Source of the DNA: Diadophis punctatus similis
Taxonomy: Eukaryota; Chordata; Lepidosauria; Squamata; Dipsadidae
Reading direction: 5' to 3'
NCBI GenBank assembly: GCA_023053685.1
Contig: JALIGW010000022.1
Coordinates: 2,301,001 to 2,365,000, forward strand
Length of the DNA stretch: 64,000 nucleotides
The notes beneath the pieces are model-generated. The model was not told where the DNA came from. It did not search any database and was given only the letters and a program-made list of their open reading frames with translations. Shown piece by piece: positions 46,066 to 58,509 of this stretch. A program made the translations under genes and the position numbers. The stretch's first letter is position 1, and each line of letters begins with the position of its first letter.

Positions 46066-46936
46066 TAATACATTTTAATGAAATGCAACAAGACCTGAAA
46101 TCTACTGTTTTCCTCCTGTTTATCCAGGATTATTTGTTTTTGCCACATCTCTGTGCAATTTTTGTTACTTTCTTCGATTCTGGTTTAGTGCCATTTTGGA
46201 ACTGTTTGTACTCTGTTGTCTAAGATTACAGCAGGTACAATCACATCATGGGACTTGTGGGGCCACTCATTCTTTATCTTTATGGTCTTGTCAGTATTAG
46301 ATACTTTTTTTGTGTGGCTTCCTTGTATTTCATAAAGCCAATCAATTAAGCCAACACACTGTTTTCCCTCAAGGGGACTTTTGCTGCTTTTGGAAGTCTT
46401 TCAGAAGGGATTAACTTCTTGTTTGGAAAAAGTGAGTTAAGCCCTGATAAAGGATTATAAAAAGACATCTAATGGAAAGAGCATCGTGATTACATGAAGC
46501 CATTTGGAGAAGGTCGATGAATCAAAATATCAGGGTTTTGGCACCAGAAACAAAGCACAAATAGGGAGCTATGAACTGCCTCTCCTTTTAGAAGAAATAT
46601 TCCTCAAGAGGAGCCTAGATTAGACTTGGTCCTCACAGGGAACAGAATGAGGTGGAATGGAAGAATGACAGAAAGATACGTTACCTGTATGAATTTATAA
46701 CTTCACAGAGAACAGAGATACAAGCTCTGCTTTTTAGTTTCAATTTGAGCATGGAGGATGGAATTGTGCATGATGCAAGGGAAGCTTATCATTTCCTTGT
46801 AAATCAAGTAACAACAGAGTCATTGGGTTTGGGCAATGAGGCTTAAGGATTAAGATATTAAAATGTGGCAGAGGAGCTGGATAAAGTCACTTAGAAGAAC
46901 AGCAAGGGCCAGAAGAGCTGAAGAGCAACCAAGGAG
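46066..46936. other. Upstream region of micro-exon gene copy 2
   Basis: No recognisable repeat or coding exon. A TATA-like TATTAAAA lies at 46856-46863, 74 bp before the ATG. It is placed to serve the signal-peptide exon. Core-promoter assignment is inference. Confidence 0.45.
46856..46863 (+). promoter_or_regulatory. TATA-like box upstream of signal-peptide exon
   Basis: TATTAAAA. Transcription would start near 46885-46895 and give a 5' UTR of about 45 bp before the ATG at 46937, whose -3 base is G. Confidence 0.35.
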
Positions 46937-46987
46937 ATGCATCTCCTTTTAATCTTCGCTTTGACTTTTACGCTTTCTGCACAGCAG
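46937..46987 (+). CDS. Signal-peptide exon (17 codons), start of copy 2
   Basis: Encodes MHLLLIFALTFTLSAQQ: a short n-region, a hydrophobic core of about 11 residues and a likely cleavage after LSA. It ends CAG|gtgaga in phase 0, matching every downstream micro-exon. ATG chosen as the first in-frame Met; the context GGAGATGC is acceptable. Confidence 0.85.
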
Positions 46988-47724
46988 GTGAGACTGAATT
47001 TGGTGGGTTTCAATAGCCTTTCAGCTGGGGTGCCTGAAGATGAAATTAGCATTTTGTTGAGCTCTTCTTCCTTCTTTAACACATTTCTTCATGAATGGAT
47101 TGAAAAATCAGGCAGAGGGCTTTGAGTACTCGGTCTTTTAATGATCGGGAATTCAACTCTTATCAGTGGTTCTGGATTCAGGTTTTGCATCCTGTTCTCT
47201 GCATTAGCTTTCTCGGTATTCACATTATCCTGAGAGTCAGAGATAACTGACTTTTGTTGGACCTACTGAGTTGGACCAATATAAAATGCTGAAAGTTTCT
47301 TTGGTTGGAAAGTTATAAGTTAACTGTGCACGGTATAAGAAGAGTTTAAGATGAATAAAAATAAGGGACAGAGCAAAATGCACAGGTTCATTGGCACCTA
47401 AGGTGCATATTGTGTGTGGTTTATATTACCTGAAAATGTCTAAGGAAGCTTAATGTTTGATATTTAATTGACATATGGTATCAAGGCTTATTTGTGGTTG
47501 GGTGAATGTGGAAGAATATTGAAAAGAGAAAGGAAAGATAAAAAGGTCTCAGAACTTTATTAATTCAAGTTTGGGGGTTTGGCCCACTTTTAGTAAAAAA
47601 AAAAGTGTTTTCTATGTGGAGAAATGCAGTCATTCAATGTGTTCTATTTAGTGATGGAACCGTCGGAGAAGTCATATATGTTATCATGTAAGGATCAGAC
47701 TGATACCCTTCATTTCCCTTGTAG

Positions 47725-47757
47725 GAAAGCGGCAGTGAAATGATGATAAAAGCTATG
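47725..47757 (+). CDS. Micro-exon I3 (11 codons)
   Basis: Encodes ESGSEMMIKAM, with donor gtaagtagt. Preceded by the conserved 'gtcggagaagtcatatatgttatcatg' block. First exon after the signal peptide. Confidence 0.93.
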
Positions 47758-47804
47758 GTAAGTAGTTCTTCATTCATCTTGTGCTCTTTCCTTGGGTAAT
47801 ATCA

Positions 47805-47995
47805 GTCCACTCTCTGGGTGGTTTACAATGTCAGCATATTGTCAACCCTCAACAATCTGGGTCCTCATTTTACCGACCTTGGATAGATTGAAGGCTGAAT
47901 CAATCTCGAGTCCCATCTGCATTGAACTCCAGGCTGTGGGCAGAGTTTACCTGCAATCCTGCATTCTAATCACTGAGCCACCAGGGCTCTATCAT
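47805..47995 (-). mobile_element. Squamate SINE, minus strand
   Basis: 'caacaatctgggtcctcattttaccgacc' is the reverse of the SINE body. It starts about 45 bp after the I3 donor. Confidence 0.75.
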
Positions 47996-48371
47996 TAAAC
48001 TATGGATTCTTAATTCCACCTACCCTCATAAAACATCAATTCATATACGCTGCCATGAATTTCAGCTCTTTCACTTTTAAATTAAGCTTACCCTTCACTT
48101 CCCTGCTTCATTGATCAATTCCACTCCAGAAAAGTACCATAAAGGGAGTCACAAACTACAAGGAAAACTGCACCCTTCTCCCTATTCCGGCATGTCCCCA
48201 AACACCCCCTTCCTTACAGGTGGGCAGACGGCTCCCCCATGGACTCCTGGTGAATGTGAATGAATCTGAAGAAGGAAGGCATTCATTGTTATCATGTATG
48301 ATGTGGCACAGATGGCATGGTTGGAGAGTCATATATGTTTTCATGTGATAAAACCTTTGTTTCCATTGCAG

Positions 48372-48407
48372 AATGCAATTGATGAGGAGGGTCGAGAACA
48401 AGTGATC
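48372..48407 (+). CDS. Micro-exon J3 (12 codons)
   Basis: Encodes NAIDEEGREQVI between tttccattgcag and gtaagtagt. Confidence 0.93.
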
Positions 48408-48446
48408 GTAAGTAGTTCTTTGACCATCTTTTCCTCTCCTTTGGGG

Positions 48447-48450
<4 letters not shown>

Positions 48451-48514
<64 letters not shown>
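48451..48514. repeat. (CA)n microsatellite
   Basis: About 32 CA units beginning 43 bp after the J3 donor. Confidence 0.95.
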
Positions 48515-48516
<2 letters not shown>

Positions 48517-48887
48517 CTCAAAATATAACAGTTTATATTACCAGGTTATAAATTTATGAGGATGGTTGTCTTTTTAATGATTAAATTTTTGATACTCATT
48601 CTTAAAAAAATATTGCATATGTCCATCTACCTCCAAATTTTGGGGAGTAGGTGGAGGTCTTTTGAGTTCTTAAATAAGGGTTTTAATACTCAGGATGGCT
48701 TAAATCTTTTTCAGAACTTTTTCTGACCAGAAAGTGCTCTGAATCGGAACTCACATTCTTGTAACATTTGGAAGAGGAAATGAGATGCTATTATGGTATT
48801 TCAATAACCCCTTTTCCTCACAGAACTACCCTGAAAAAGAACACAAATAGATGGACACACAAAACTGCATATTTAATATATATATTT

Positions 48888-49139
48888 CAGAGGTGAGTTC
48901 CCACCGGTTCTAACCGGTTCTTTAGAACCGTTAGTAAACCGGTGGTGACATCACAGAGCCAGTTCTGTCGGTGCCGGTCTGTGGGTGCCGCCATCTTGTT
49001 TTTGGCTTCTGCGCATGCACAGAAGTTGAGTTTTTGGCACTATGCATGCGCACGCAGCCACGTGGTGCGCAATGCATGCACAACCATGCGGCACGGGAGG
49101 AAGCGAACCAGCAGCAAGGTAAGTTAGAACCCACCCCTG
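48888..49139 (-). mobile_element. hAT-like MITE, family 1
   Basis: Starts cagaggtgagttcccaccgg and ends gttagaacccacccctg, with the perfect 8-bp duplication atatattt (48880-48887 and 49140-49147). Confidence 0.92.
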
Positions 49140-50799
49140 ATATATTTCATCTCTGAATTTACTTGGAGGAGGAAGAGGCAAAGAGGTAGGAAGAGGGGGG
49201 GGGGGCTACATGAAGCGGAATTAAAGAAACAGCATTCTATCATAAGGATGTCTTATCTGTACAGGTGTTCAGTATAACTAATGTGAATCTAGATTCGAGT
49301 ACAAAATATGGACATGTAGAGACATATTGTTGAAAGAGTGTTGTCCCCAACTGCCATGTCTGTTCAAGCTCCTCTTTTCTAAGCAATCATCTTATATGCT
49401 GATGAATAAGGTACAAGCATTACTCCTCAAGTTTCTCAATCCATACTATACTTCCATGAAGGTGTGAAAGAACATTGACAAGAGAAAAAAAAGCCTTCAA
49501 ACACTGTTAATTTGTTCTTTGGTCTTACCACTCCCAGTTTTTATAAGAAATGTCCATTTCTTAATTGGAGGTAATGGCCAAATCCAGACTGTGCCTCGGC
49601 ACGCTGTCTTCGATAAGCAACTAAGAAGATTGTTTAAAGACAATTTATAGATTACTATGATAAAGAGGGGTCTCTCTATGAAAGTGGAGAGAGAACCTCG
49701 AAAAATGGCTTACATTTACTTTTATAGTTAGCACAATAAGGAATTTCAAAGTAAAAGTTGATTGGGTTAGAAACAATAATCTGTCCAGTTACATTATTAG
49801 AATTAAAACAGCCAATTATATGTGAATACAGCCATAGAAAGCAGCATTGTACTCTGAATAAAAGTGAAAGAAACATTTGCAAGGGAAAAACCTCAAATAG
49901 GTATGGATAAGATACATTTGCAATGCTTCCCCACCCTGGGCTTGAATACTTGCTTTGTTCATGGAGGCTTGGGAACAGCTGGAAACTACAATGGTTTATC
50001 TACAATGCATTGAGTACTCTTGCCAGTCCTAGTTTCTAAAAGGGAGGTTTTTTACATTCTTTTTGAAGGTTAAGGCTTGTCACTATGTGAAGATTGCCAG
50101 TTGTGCATCTCTACTATTTCTAGATTTACTGTATTTCCTAATCAAGCAGATATGTGATACGTTTTACTACGCATGCGTGCATTCCAGGAGTTTTGTCTCC
50201 ACCTACCTTTTCTTCTCCTTCGAAGCCTCGCCCGACACAGATGTGAATTCTTATCTGAGAAAATGTAGCTTATTAAAGGTTTATATTTTTTTTGTTACTT
50301 TTGTACTGAAATAAATATTTTGTTAATTAGAATTGAATCTCGGTTTTATTTTCTAAGTACGAATGACTTCAGGGAAGCAAGATCCTATATCACCTCTTGA
50401 TAGGAAAATTCCTATCCGACAAGGCTTATGACAAATTATTAGCAATACATTTGATGAAAGCAAATTTAAAATATGCAAGAAGTCCCATGTTCGTTGGCCA
50501 GTGCAACTGTTCTACAAAATTGCAAATATTACGAAGTCCATTTCACATGGCCCACAGAGGGAAGCAGCAATTCATGTAAATGGTGTCTAAGATTGTAGTG
50601 ATGGCAGGGATAGAGAGGTCCTTGGGGGTCTTCGGTTAGAATAGAATTTAATATTTTAAATATTTTAATATTTTAATAGAATTTAATAGAATTTTAATAG
50701 AATCTATTAAGAATTTAATAGTCCCTCGGGAGTAGGGCGGCATATAAGAACCAAGAAATAAATAAAATAAATAAATAAATATGCTTCTTTCCTTTGTAG

Positions 50800-50835
50800 A
50801 GTTCTTTGAATGAAAAAGATCTAACGAAATTAATG
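50800..50835 (+). CDS. Micro-exon A3 (12 codons)
   Basis: Encodes SSLNEKDLTKLM, with donor gtaagtagc. A longer open frame (50806-51048) arises by reading on into the intron and is not a separate gene. Confidence 0.92.
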
Positions 50836-51374
50836 GTAAGTAGCTCTTTTTTCACCTTCTGCCTTTTTTTTTTGAATAATAGACTTCCTGCCTGCAAGGA
50901 AGCATCCCTGTGTTATAACAACCCTGACCCTAAACTCAAACCTACTTCGTTCGGTTGTATGTGTGTGCAAGGCCTTTTTAAGAACTGTCCCCAAGGAAGT
51001 TTTGCACTGAGGAAGATTGTCCTGGACAATTTCTTTCTCTCCCTGTAATTCCTGTCCCTTTTTGGTGTGGCTGATCTGTGTGGTTCAAATGTAAGTTTGG
51101 ATCAAATGATCCAAAAAATTATAAGGAAGCCTAAATCTTTGTCTGGGTTACTTAGTCTACACTTTCAGTGTTCTACAAATTTCATGCAACCCTCTTATCT
51201 TGGCTACATTTCTGGAATTTGCATAATGTAGTAAATACTAAGGTGATCAAATAGTCTGAATTTCCACAATACAATAACCCAACCCCAAAATGAACCAAAA
51301 TTAAAATTATCATGTTTAGGAAGTTATGCTAATGCAGTCGCTATCTTACTCCCTCGTCCCAGGGATCTTACACA

Positions 51375-51750
51375 GGTAGCCCTTGATATGACTTCAGTGA
51401 AGCCTGCCAATCACCGGAGTCAGTCATGACAGTCATAAATCAGGTCACCCACATGACTGACCCAATTTTAGTGGTGGTTAAGAAACCCTGCCATCATTGA
51501 AGTCTGGCTGGTTTTTGCTGAAAATCAGAATGCAGTTTTCAGCAAAACTTGTAAAATACAGTCAGGTAACCACACAGGGCTACAAACGGCCATAAATGTG
51601 GGCCCATTGCAAAGTGCCTGGCATGTAGGGATGTGACAGCAGGAGAGAGGGGCCCAGCTATTGGAACTTTGGAACTGGTTGTAAGTACTCTCTGGGAGGT
51701 TGCTCATAACTTCTCACAGTGTCGCAAAGCAGCCAGTCATAAGTGGAGGA
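51375..51750 (+). repeat. Family-C repeat fragment upstream of B3
   Basis: Same relative place as 1022-1250 and 13605-13810, so it is a shared ancestral insertion. Confidence 0.6.
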
Positions 51751-52195
51751 CTATAAATATGGACTGTAGAGATTTAATGCCAGGTGGCCAAACAGCTTGA
51801 ATTCCAAATACCCCTTCTGTTAATGGACCTCTTTTGTCAGGAAGCAGCTTTTCTTTTGAGACGGAAATTCAATCCAAGCATAATTCCACTGGATTCTCTG
51901 GGCAGGGTTTGGTTGTGTGAAAGTGGAATATTGAACAGAAAATGAAACAAAATGTTTCAGAACATTGTGTGCCTTTTTCACTCAATCAGAATCTGTTCTG
52001 AGAACAAATGCTTGTATCTCATCTGCAGAACGAAGCATTTCGCGTATATGATATCAAAGACGGTAGTAATGGCAGAGTATTTCTTTCGTTCAAAGATGTA
52101 TATAGCTGCCCATCTTATAGAGCATGACCTGGGTTAGAGAAGTCATCTGTGAGGTCATGTCAGAATAGAAGACATGCCTTTTGTTTTCTTTGCAG

Positions 52196-52234
52196 GATTG
52201 TGTAGAAAGTGTGTGTGAAACGACTGATTTCACA
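52196..52234 (+). CDS. Micro-exon B3 (13 codons, two cysteines)
   Basis: Encodes DCVESVCETTDFT, with donor gtaagtacc. C-x4-C kept although most other residues changed. Confidence 0.92.
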
Positions 52235-52298
52235 GTAAGTACCTCTTTGTTCATCCTCTGTTCTTTCCTTATGAAATATTCTCCTTGCATGTGATCAG

Positions 52299-52484
52299 GA
52301 GCCAAGGTGGTGCAGTGGTTAAAAGCAGCACTGCAACCTACTTCAGTGACTGCTAGTTCAGCAGTTCAGCTGTTCAAATTTCACCAGGCTCAAGGTTGAC
52401 TCAGCCTTCCATCCTTCTGAGGTCGGTAAAATGAGGACCCAGATTGTTGGGGCAATAAGTCTAAGTGCTATTGCTATTGCTATT
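52299..52484 (+). mobile_element. Squamate SINE
   Basis: 'gagccaaggtggtgcagtgg' head through 'aagtctaagtgctattgctattg' tail, with tgatca at both borders. It starts 64 bp after the B3 donor. Confidence 0.82.
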
Positions 52485-52634
52485 GATCAACTCTCCCTAT
52501 TGCCATTCACCCCAGTTTCAGGAAAGAAGGCATGGCTGAAATCTTGATAAAGCAGCTTGAGGCTCCGCTTTACCCTATAAAATGCACCCACCACCTGCAC
52601 TGCTGTAAAGCAGGGTGCCCTAAAATAGCACTAA

Positions 52635-52732
52635 CCCTTAGACTTATATGCCACTTCACAGTGCTTTACAGCCCTCTCTAAGCGGTTTTACAGAGTCAGC
52701 ATCTTGCCCCCAACAATCTGAGTCCTCATGAG
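52635..52732 (-). mobile_element. SINE 3' fragment, minus strand
   Basis: 'agacttatatgccacttcacagtgctttacagccctctctaagcgg' is the reverse of the SINE 3' end. Confidence 0.7.
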
Positions 52733-53508
52733 GAAGGGTTGATGAGATAATCCATTATTGTTGTTACTTAAAGTACAGTTAGTCGTTGGATTACGACAGG
52801 AATTGTGTTGCTGAGCAACACAAAAATAAAGCATATGGTCACCTGATCATGTCACTTAGCAAAATTCCGACTGAGATCGGCATATGTGGGCCTGATTGGG
52901 ATAGATTGCAGGGGAGAAACAGAAATATAATTTTATGTCATTTTATTCTATTTTACATATTTGTGTATTAAATTATTGTATGTTATCCTACTCTTATTTT
53001 AAATTGTTTGTATAGGATTTTATTGATAATACGTGTTCGAACCTTGTATGTTGATATGGCCTATATAACTTAGCAAAATCAGTTCCAGCAATTCTGGTTG
53101 TGGTCCTTGTGTAATGATAGGTCATTAAGGACCACAAAATGCCAAATGGTTTCAGCTCAACTATGTTGCCCAAATTACACTCAAATGGAAGACTGAGTGG
53201 TCAAAAGAGGGTTTCGATATTTCGATATTCAGGTTGGGTTATGGCTTACAGGGAAATTCAGCTCTGGCCTTGAGAAGGGGAAGGAGAAGAAAATGGTTGT
53301 TCAGCTCTGGGTAAGTTGAATGGGTGAGAGAGCGAGTCAAGTGTAGTTCCAGATTGATTTTCTTGTCCTTAAAAAGGAATAATGAAAGTTTTGGACGGGC
53401 TTTCAAATTTCTGCTACTAAATCCAACAACAGAGTGGCATTCCTGGAATCCCAGCCATGACTTTCCTTGACCTTGCCTACCTCAAAGGGTTGATGTGGCT
53501 TTACGTAC

Positions 53509-54116
53509 TGTAGGAAGTTAGCACCTACCCCCCTCCTAGAGGAATGAAATATTTTAAGAAATATTAAAAAAGGCAGAATATTATATTTCCCTGGATGAGA
53601 AAATGGAGAAACATGTTTTTAGGCAGGAAACAGACTCACTCACCTTTGTCAACGGGCATGAGTGTCAGCTCACTCATTCCCCCCACCTTTGTCAACGGGC
53701 AGTCTATTCTACATAACAAGCATCTACAGGAAGAACCATAATAGGAATCCCAAAGCCACCTCACCTGAGAAGATTACATCAGCCAAGCCTGGTGGGACAC
53801 AGACAAAAGCCTACAAAGTTAGCTAAGACCCTAGCCCCCTGGGCATCTGACAGCCAATGGGATACATTTCTTACACAGGAACAGGAAACTCTTAAGGTGG
53901 GGCCCAACAGAGGGTATAAAACTCAGGCACTCTCAGCTTCTCACCCCTTCTCTTCTTCTTCAACATCTTCGAGACATGTGATCCCCCTTTTCCCCAGGAC
54001 CTCAAACCACATGGTCCTGCTGTCCACCATTAAACCATCTTTTCAAACAGCCTCCATGCTTCCAGTGTCTTTTCTCCCACTTGGAACCGAACCCAGAAAG
54101 GACATTTCTGACAACA
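53509..54116 (+). mobile_element. Solo LTR, family B (608 bp)
   Basis: Same family as 17205-17836. Flanked by the perfect 4-bp duplication gtac (53505-53508 and 54117-54120). The homologous C2 intron still reads 'acgtaccttctctg', the empty site. TATA box 53915-53921. Confidence 0.93.
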
Positions 54117-54297
54117 GTACCTTCTTTGGTGATGTGAGACCATTCACATCAATATCCTCTGTGGCCCTCAAGGGCTCACCAGTTTATTTTAATGGACTGC
54201 AGGGGCCCAGGTAAGGCCTACACATATCATGCACTGGAACCACGTGGTTATGAAGAAATTCATAGAAGAGGTAAATGGTTTTTCTCCTTTGTTGTAG

Positions 54298-54369
54298 GAC
54301 CTCATGGAGAAGATGTTAAATGTCCTTAAGGGAATATTACATGGTGATAAACTGATATATAAATTGATG
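54298..54369 (+). CDS. Micro-exon C3 (24 codons)
   Basis: Begins DLMEKMLNVLKGI and ends LHGDKLIYKLM, followed by gtaagtaga. Preceded by the shared C/G intron block. Confidence 0.93.
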
Positions 54370-54489
54370 GTAAGTAGACACACACTTAAGTTCTCTCATT
54401 TCTTCTATATCTTCTATGTTACCCTTCTTAGATATAACCTGATCAGCCCTCTTGAGCCTCACTCCCACCAAAGGATCTCCAGACATTTT

Positions 54490-54645
54490 GGGGCGTGCAT
54501 AAGCATACCAACATGCATACCGTCCCTGTCCTACTGTCCCCTATTTATTCATATCCATTTCCTGTACTCATAATCATGTTTATACTTATATCTGTTACCT
54601 TATACATGCTTGACAAAAATAAATAAATAAAATAAAATAAATTCC
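54490..54645 (+). mobile_element. CR1/L3-type LINE 3' end
   Basis: 'gcataccgtccctgtcctactgtcccctatttattc' ending in an (AAAT)n tail. The same 3' end as 58510-59160. Confidence 0.7.
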
Positions 54646-55038
54646 AGCAGGAAGCTACAAGCTCTTGGGAACATTTAAAGAAAGGCACTCTTTTGACTCT
54701 TGTCCAGCGTCACAGGTCTTTCCTTTGGCTTAGGAGAATGGCTTAAATGAGGATGTCAGGAAATCTTTAGAAGAGCTGAACAATAGTGTGCCTTTTAAGA
54801 AAGGAAAACACAAAAACTCTTTGCTCACAACACTAACAAGTCTCAGAATGCTATTAATTCATTTTTCTTTTAGCCTTTATCACTCCATTTGTGATTAGAA
54901 AGGCATAGTTGCTATCTGGAGAATGAAATATATACAGTAGATGAAATTGATATATGGTATTGAAGTTATCTGCAATGGTATAGTTAGAGTTAGCGATAGT
55001 TATCAGAATAGAACTGATCCCTTTCATTTCCTTTGTAG

Positions 55039-55077
55039 AAGGAACTCTTCAAACAAGGTCGTCTGGCTGAATTGGTA
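55039..55077 (+). CDS. Micro-exon D3 (13 codons)
   Basis: Encodes KELFKQGRLAELV, with donor gtaagtagc. Confidence 0.93.
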
Positions 55078-56128
55078 GTAAGTAGCTTTGATTTATCTTC
55101 TTATGTTTCTTTCTTTAATTTCTTCTTACAGCTGAACAAGGATCTCTTTTATTTTTCTTCACTCAGCACTTAGAGCATCTCCAGAGTCTGGAGAGCACAA
55201 ACCAGCAAATACGTTGAAAACATTTGGCTTGTTTTTACATTTGTTTTTAAGGCAGCTCAAAGCAACCAACTGACCCCCTTCAAAGCCAAAACCAAAACCA
55301 AAACCCAGCAGCTAAATTGGACAGACGTTTCCCTCTGGGTCTGATTATGGAAAAAAAAAGATTTTATCTCTGACATGGCTGTCCCTATGAGGAGGCTGTC
55401 CCTATGTGTGCAAGATGATGTCACGATGCAGTTGTGAGTGATGTCAACAAGTAGGTTTGTGTGACCTTTATTTGATGACATCACGGTTCATGTCATCATT
55501 TGTGCATCATGAGTTGTAGACACCCCTGCTTGAGAAAATGCGGGTCCATCCTGTGCTGCATCAAGTCAAGGAAATTTGCAATCTTGTCCTTATTTTTTAT
55601 AATAGACTGAATATCCTACATAATTAGACTGAATTTCCTGACATAATTTAGGGCCATGAAATAAATATCAAGAAATGCATATGAAAAATACACGGCTTGG
55701 ATCACAGAACTTCTAACAAGCCTGGATCTAGGTTCACATATGGAAGTGAAGACAGGTAGCGCATATTCCCAAAAGTGCTTTAACCCCAAGTGACATGTCA
55801 AAGCCCCTCTTCCCTCTGAAACCCTCTTTTGTTTTCATATATACAATTCAATACAAGCATTTTGATTCGGGTTTCTTTGTGCTTGTGTGAATGTGGAAGA
55901 ACATTGAAAGATAATGAAAACAACAAGGTGGCCTCAGAATACTATTTATTCAAGACTGTGTTTTTGGTCCCAAATTGCTTTGTGCTGTAATAAATAATGT
56001 AAATTTGCAATCGGTAGAATGAAGAAATTCATTTTCTTGAGATACGAAATGGCGGAGACAACATGGTTGGAGAAGTTATATATCTTCTCATGTGAGAATA
56101 GAGCTGATAACCTTTGTTTCTATTGTAG

Positions 56129-56164
56129 AATGGACTAAGTAAGGAATATACATTGGAAATAATT
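56129..56164 (+). CDS. Micro-exon E3 (12 codons)
   Basis: Encodes NGLSKEYTLEII, with donor gtaagtatc. A SINE sits only 21 bp downstream of the exon. Confidence 0.92.
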
Positions 56165-56185
56165 GTAAGTATCTCTTTGACCACT

Positions 56186-56413
56186 GAGCCGAGATGGCGC
56201 AGTGGTTAAATGCAGCACTGCAGGCTACTGCTAGTTCAGCAGTTCAGCTGTTCAAATCTCACCGGCTCAAGGTTGACTCAGCCTTCCATCCTTCTGAGGT
56301 CGGTAAAATGAGGACCCAGATTGTTGGGGGCAATATGCTGAACTCTGTAAACCGCTTAGAGAGGGCTGTAAAGCACTATGAAGCGGAATATAAGTCTAAG
56401 TGCTATTGCTATC
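56186..56413 (+). mobile_element. Squamate SINE next to a micro-exon donor
   Basis: 'gagccgagatggcgcagtgg' to 'gtctaagtgctattgctat'. It begins 22 bases after the E3 exon end, leaving the donor intact. Confidence 0.85.
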
Positions 56414-57094
56414 TTCTCCCTTTGCCAGTCCTTTTCAGATTCTATTCGACCCTCACCAAAATTTAGTCTTATATAGAAAGCATTGAGATGTACCCAAGTT
56501 ATATATTTAGGAGGATAGTTATCTTGCTTTATGACTAAAGTTATGATACTCAGCTCATTCTTTTTTAAATTTAATGCCCACCAATGACAGTGTCCAAATG
56601 CTGATGAGTGGGGATGAGTTGGGTGGGAAAAGAGGGGTATTAAGAGTCAGGATGGCATGAATCTTTTTTGAACCTTTTTCTGACTAGAGAATGCTCTGAA
56701 TCTGAGCTGACATTCTTGTAGCAGTTGGAAGAGGAAATGAGAATGAGCTATTGTGGGATTTTAGTAACCCCCTTTCCTCCCATGGCTACACTGAAAATCA
56801 AGAAGAGCAGATATAAATGGAGACACAAATCTGCATATTTCATAATGAGTGTTTGAACTTTCTTGGAGGAAGAAGAGGCAGAGGATGTGGAGGTGAGGGT
56901 GGCCACGTGAAGCAGAATAAAAAATGAAATTCCATCATAAAGAGAATAAGAATCATAAGAAATGTGTTTTTCCTAAGTGGAGGAGAGCAGCAATTCATGG
57001 AAATAATATCTAAGATGGTAGTGATTGCAGGGATAGAGCGGTCCTGGGTATCTTTCAGTCAGAATAGAATTTGACATTTTTGTTTCCTTTGTAG

Positions 57095-57130
57095 AATGCT
57101 TTGGAAGCAAAAGACATTGGAAAATTAATA
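57095..57130 (+). CDS. Micro-exon A'3 (12 codons)
   Basis: Encodes NALEAKDIGKLI, with donor gtaagtacc. Confidence 0.92.
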
Positions 57131-58048
57131 GTAAGTACCGGTTATTCTTTTTTCATTTTTTGCCATTTTGTTGAGTGATATTCTTCTTGCATGCAGTGGA
57201 GCCCACCTTTTGTGATTCTACCCCTCCCGGAAAGCAACTCCAGAGTTCCCAGAACATAAACAGAGCAGGCAGGGCCAAAACATTTCACCTCTTTTCTTTT
57301 TGAAATAATCTATCCTTTAAAAAAACAGCCACTGCCAAATTGGGGTGATGTTTCCCCTGGAATGAGTAACAAAGGCAGGGACCAGGTCTCAGCAATGGGC
57401 GTGCCTGTGAGAAATTGGGGGAGGCCATGCCATGAGCGTGATTGCATCAGGGATTTATCTCCCTGAAATTTCTGTTCCTTTTTGGTGACATTTGGACTCA
57501 CCTGTGTGGTCCAAATGCGGTTTTGCTGTTCAGGTGGGGATGTGACAACAAGGGAGAGGGGCCCAGCCATTCGAACTGGGTTATAAATATCCTCAGGGAA
57601 GCCTGTCATAATTTCCCACATTCACAGAGCAATAGGTCATAAGTTGAGGACTACAAATATGGCATATTGACATATAATTCTCAAACAGCTTGAACTCCAA
57701 CTACTCTTTCTATTAAAGGCCCTCTTTTTTTGTCCGTAAGCAACTTATCTTTTGAGACAAAAATTCAATACAAGGATTATTCCACTGGATTCTCTGGGTA
57801 GATGTTAGTTGTGTGGAAGTGGAAGAATATTGAACAGAAAATGAAATAAAGTGTTTCAGAACACAATTCATCCATGTGTGCCTTTTTGGCTCTATCAGTC
57901 CCTGTTCTGATAACAAATGCATGTATCTCATCTGTAGAATGAAGCGATTTAGATATATGACATCGAAGATTGTAGTGATGGCATAGTTGGAGAAATCATA
58001 TGTGGTATCTTTTCAAAATAAATGTATTATCTTTTGTTTCCCTTATAG

Positions 58049-58087
58049 AATATGAATATAGGTCAAGATAATAGTTCCAAGTCAATG
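58049..58087 (+). CDS. Micro-exon F3 (13 codons)
   Basis: Encodes NMNIGQDNSSKSM, with donor gtaagtaga. Contains an N-S-S sequon. The variable F class differs again from F1 and F2. Confidence 0.9.
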
Positions 58088-58509
58088 GTAAGTAGATTTT
58101 GTTTATATTCTTTGCTTTCTTTGAGTAATATTCTTCTGGCATGCAATAAAACACTCCTTTTGTTATTACACACCTCTCAGAAAGCATTTGCAGACACCCC
58201 AGAGTAGTAACTAAGCAGGCAAGGCCAAAATATTTCATTTATTTCGACTCCTTTATAAAGCAGCTTCAAATAGTACTACACCCTTTAAAACGATAATGAT
58301 TCCCAAATTGGAATGATGGTTCCCTTGGGTACCAAGTAGCAAAGGGAGAAAGAAACTTATATTTTGGAACTAACCCCAAGGAACATTTTTGAGATGTGGA
58401 GGGTTTCTCCAAAATCACTTTTCCCTGCTTGCGATTTTTCTCTCTGCAAAATGGCAAATTCTTGGCTCAAGTGGTCTTTCTGTCAGATAGAATTTTGCTG
58501 ATGAGCTGT

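Noticed and set aside
50806..51048. 80-codon frame starting MNEKDLTKLM
   Set aside because: Exon A3 plus read-through into its intron; the donor gtaagtag lies directly after LTKLM.
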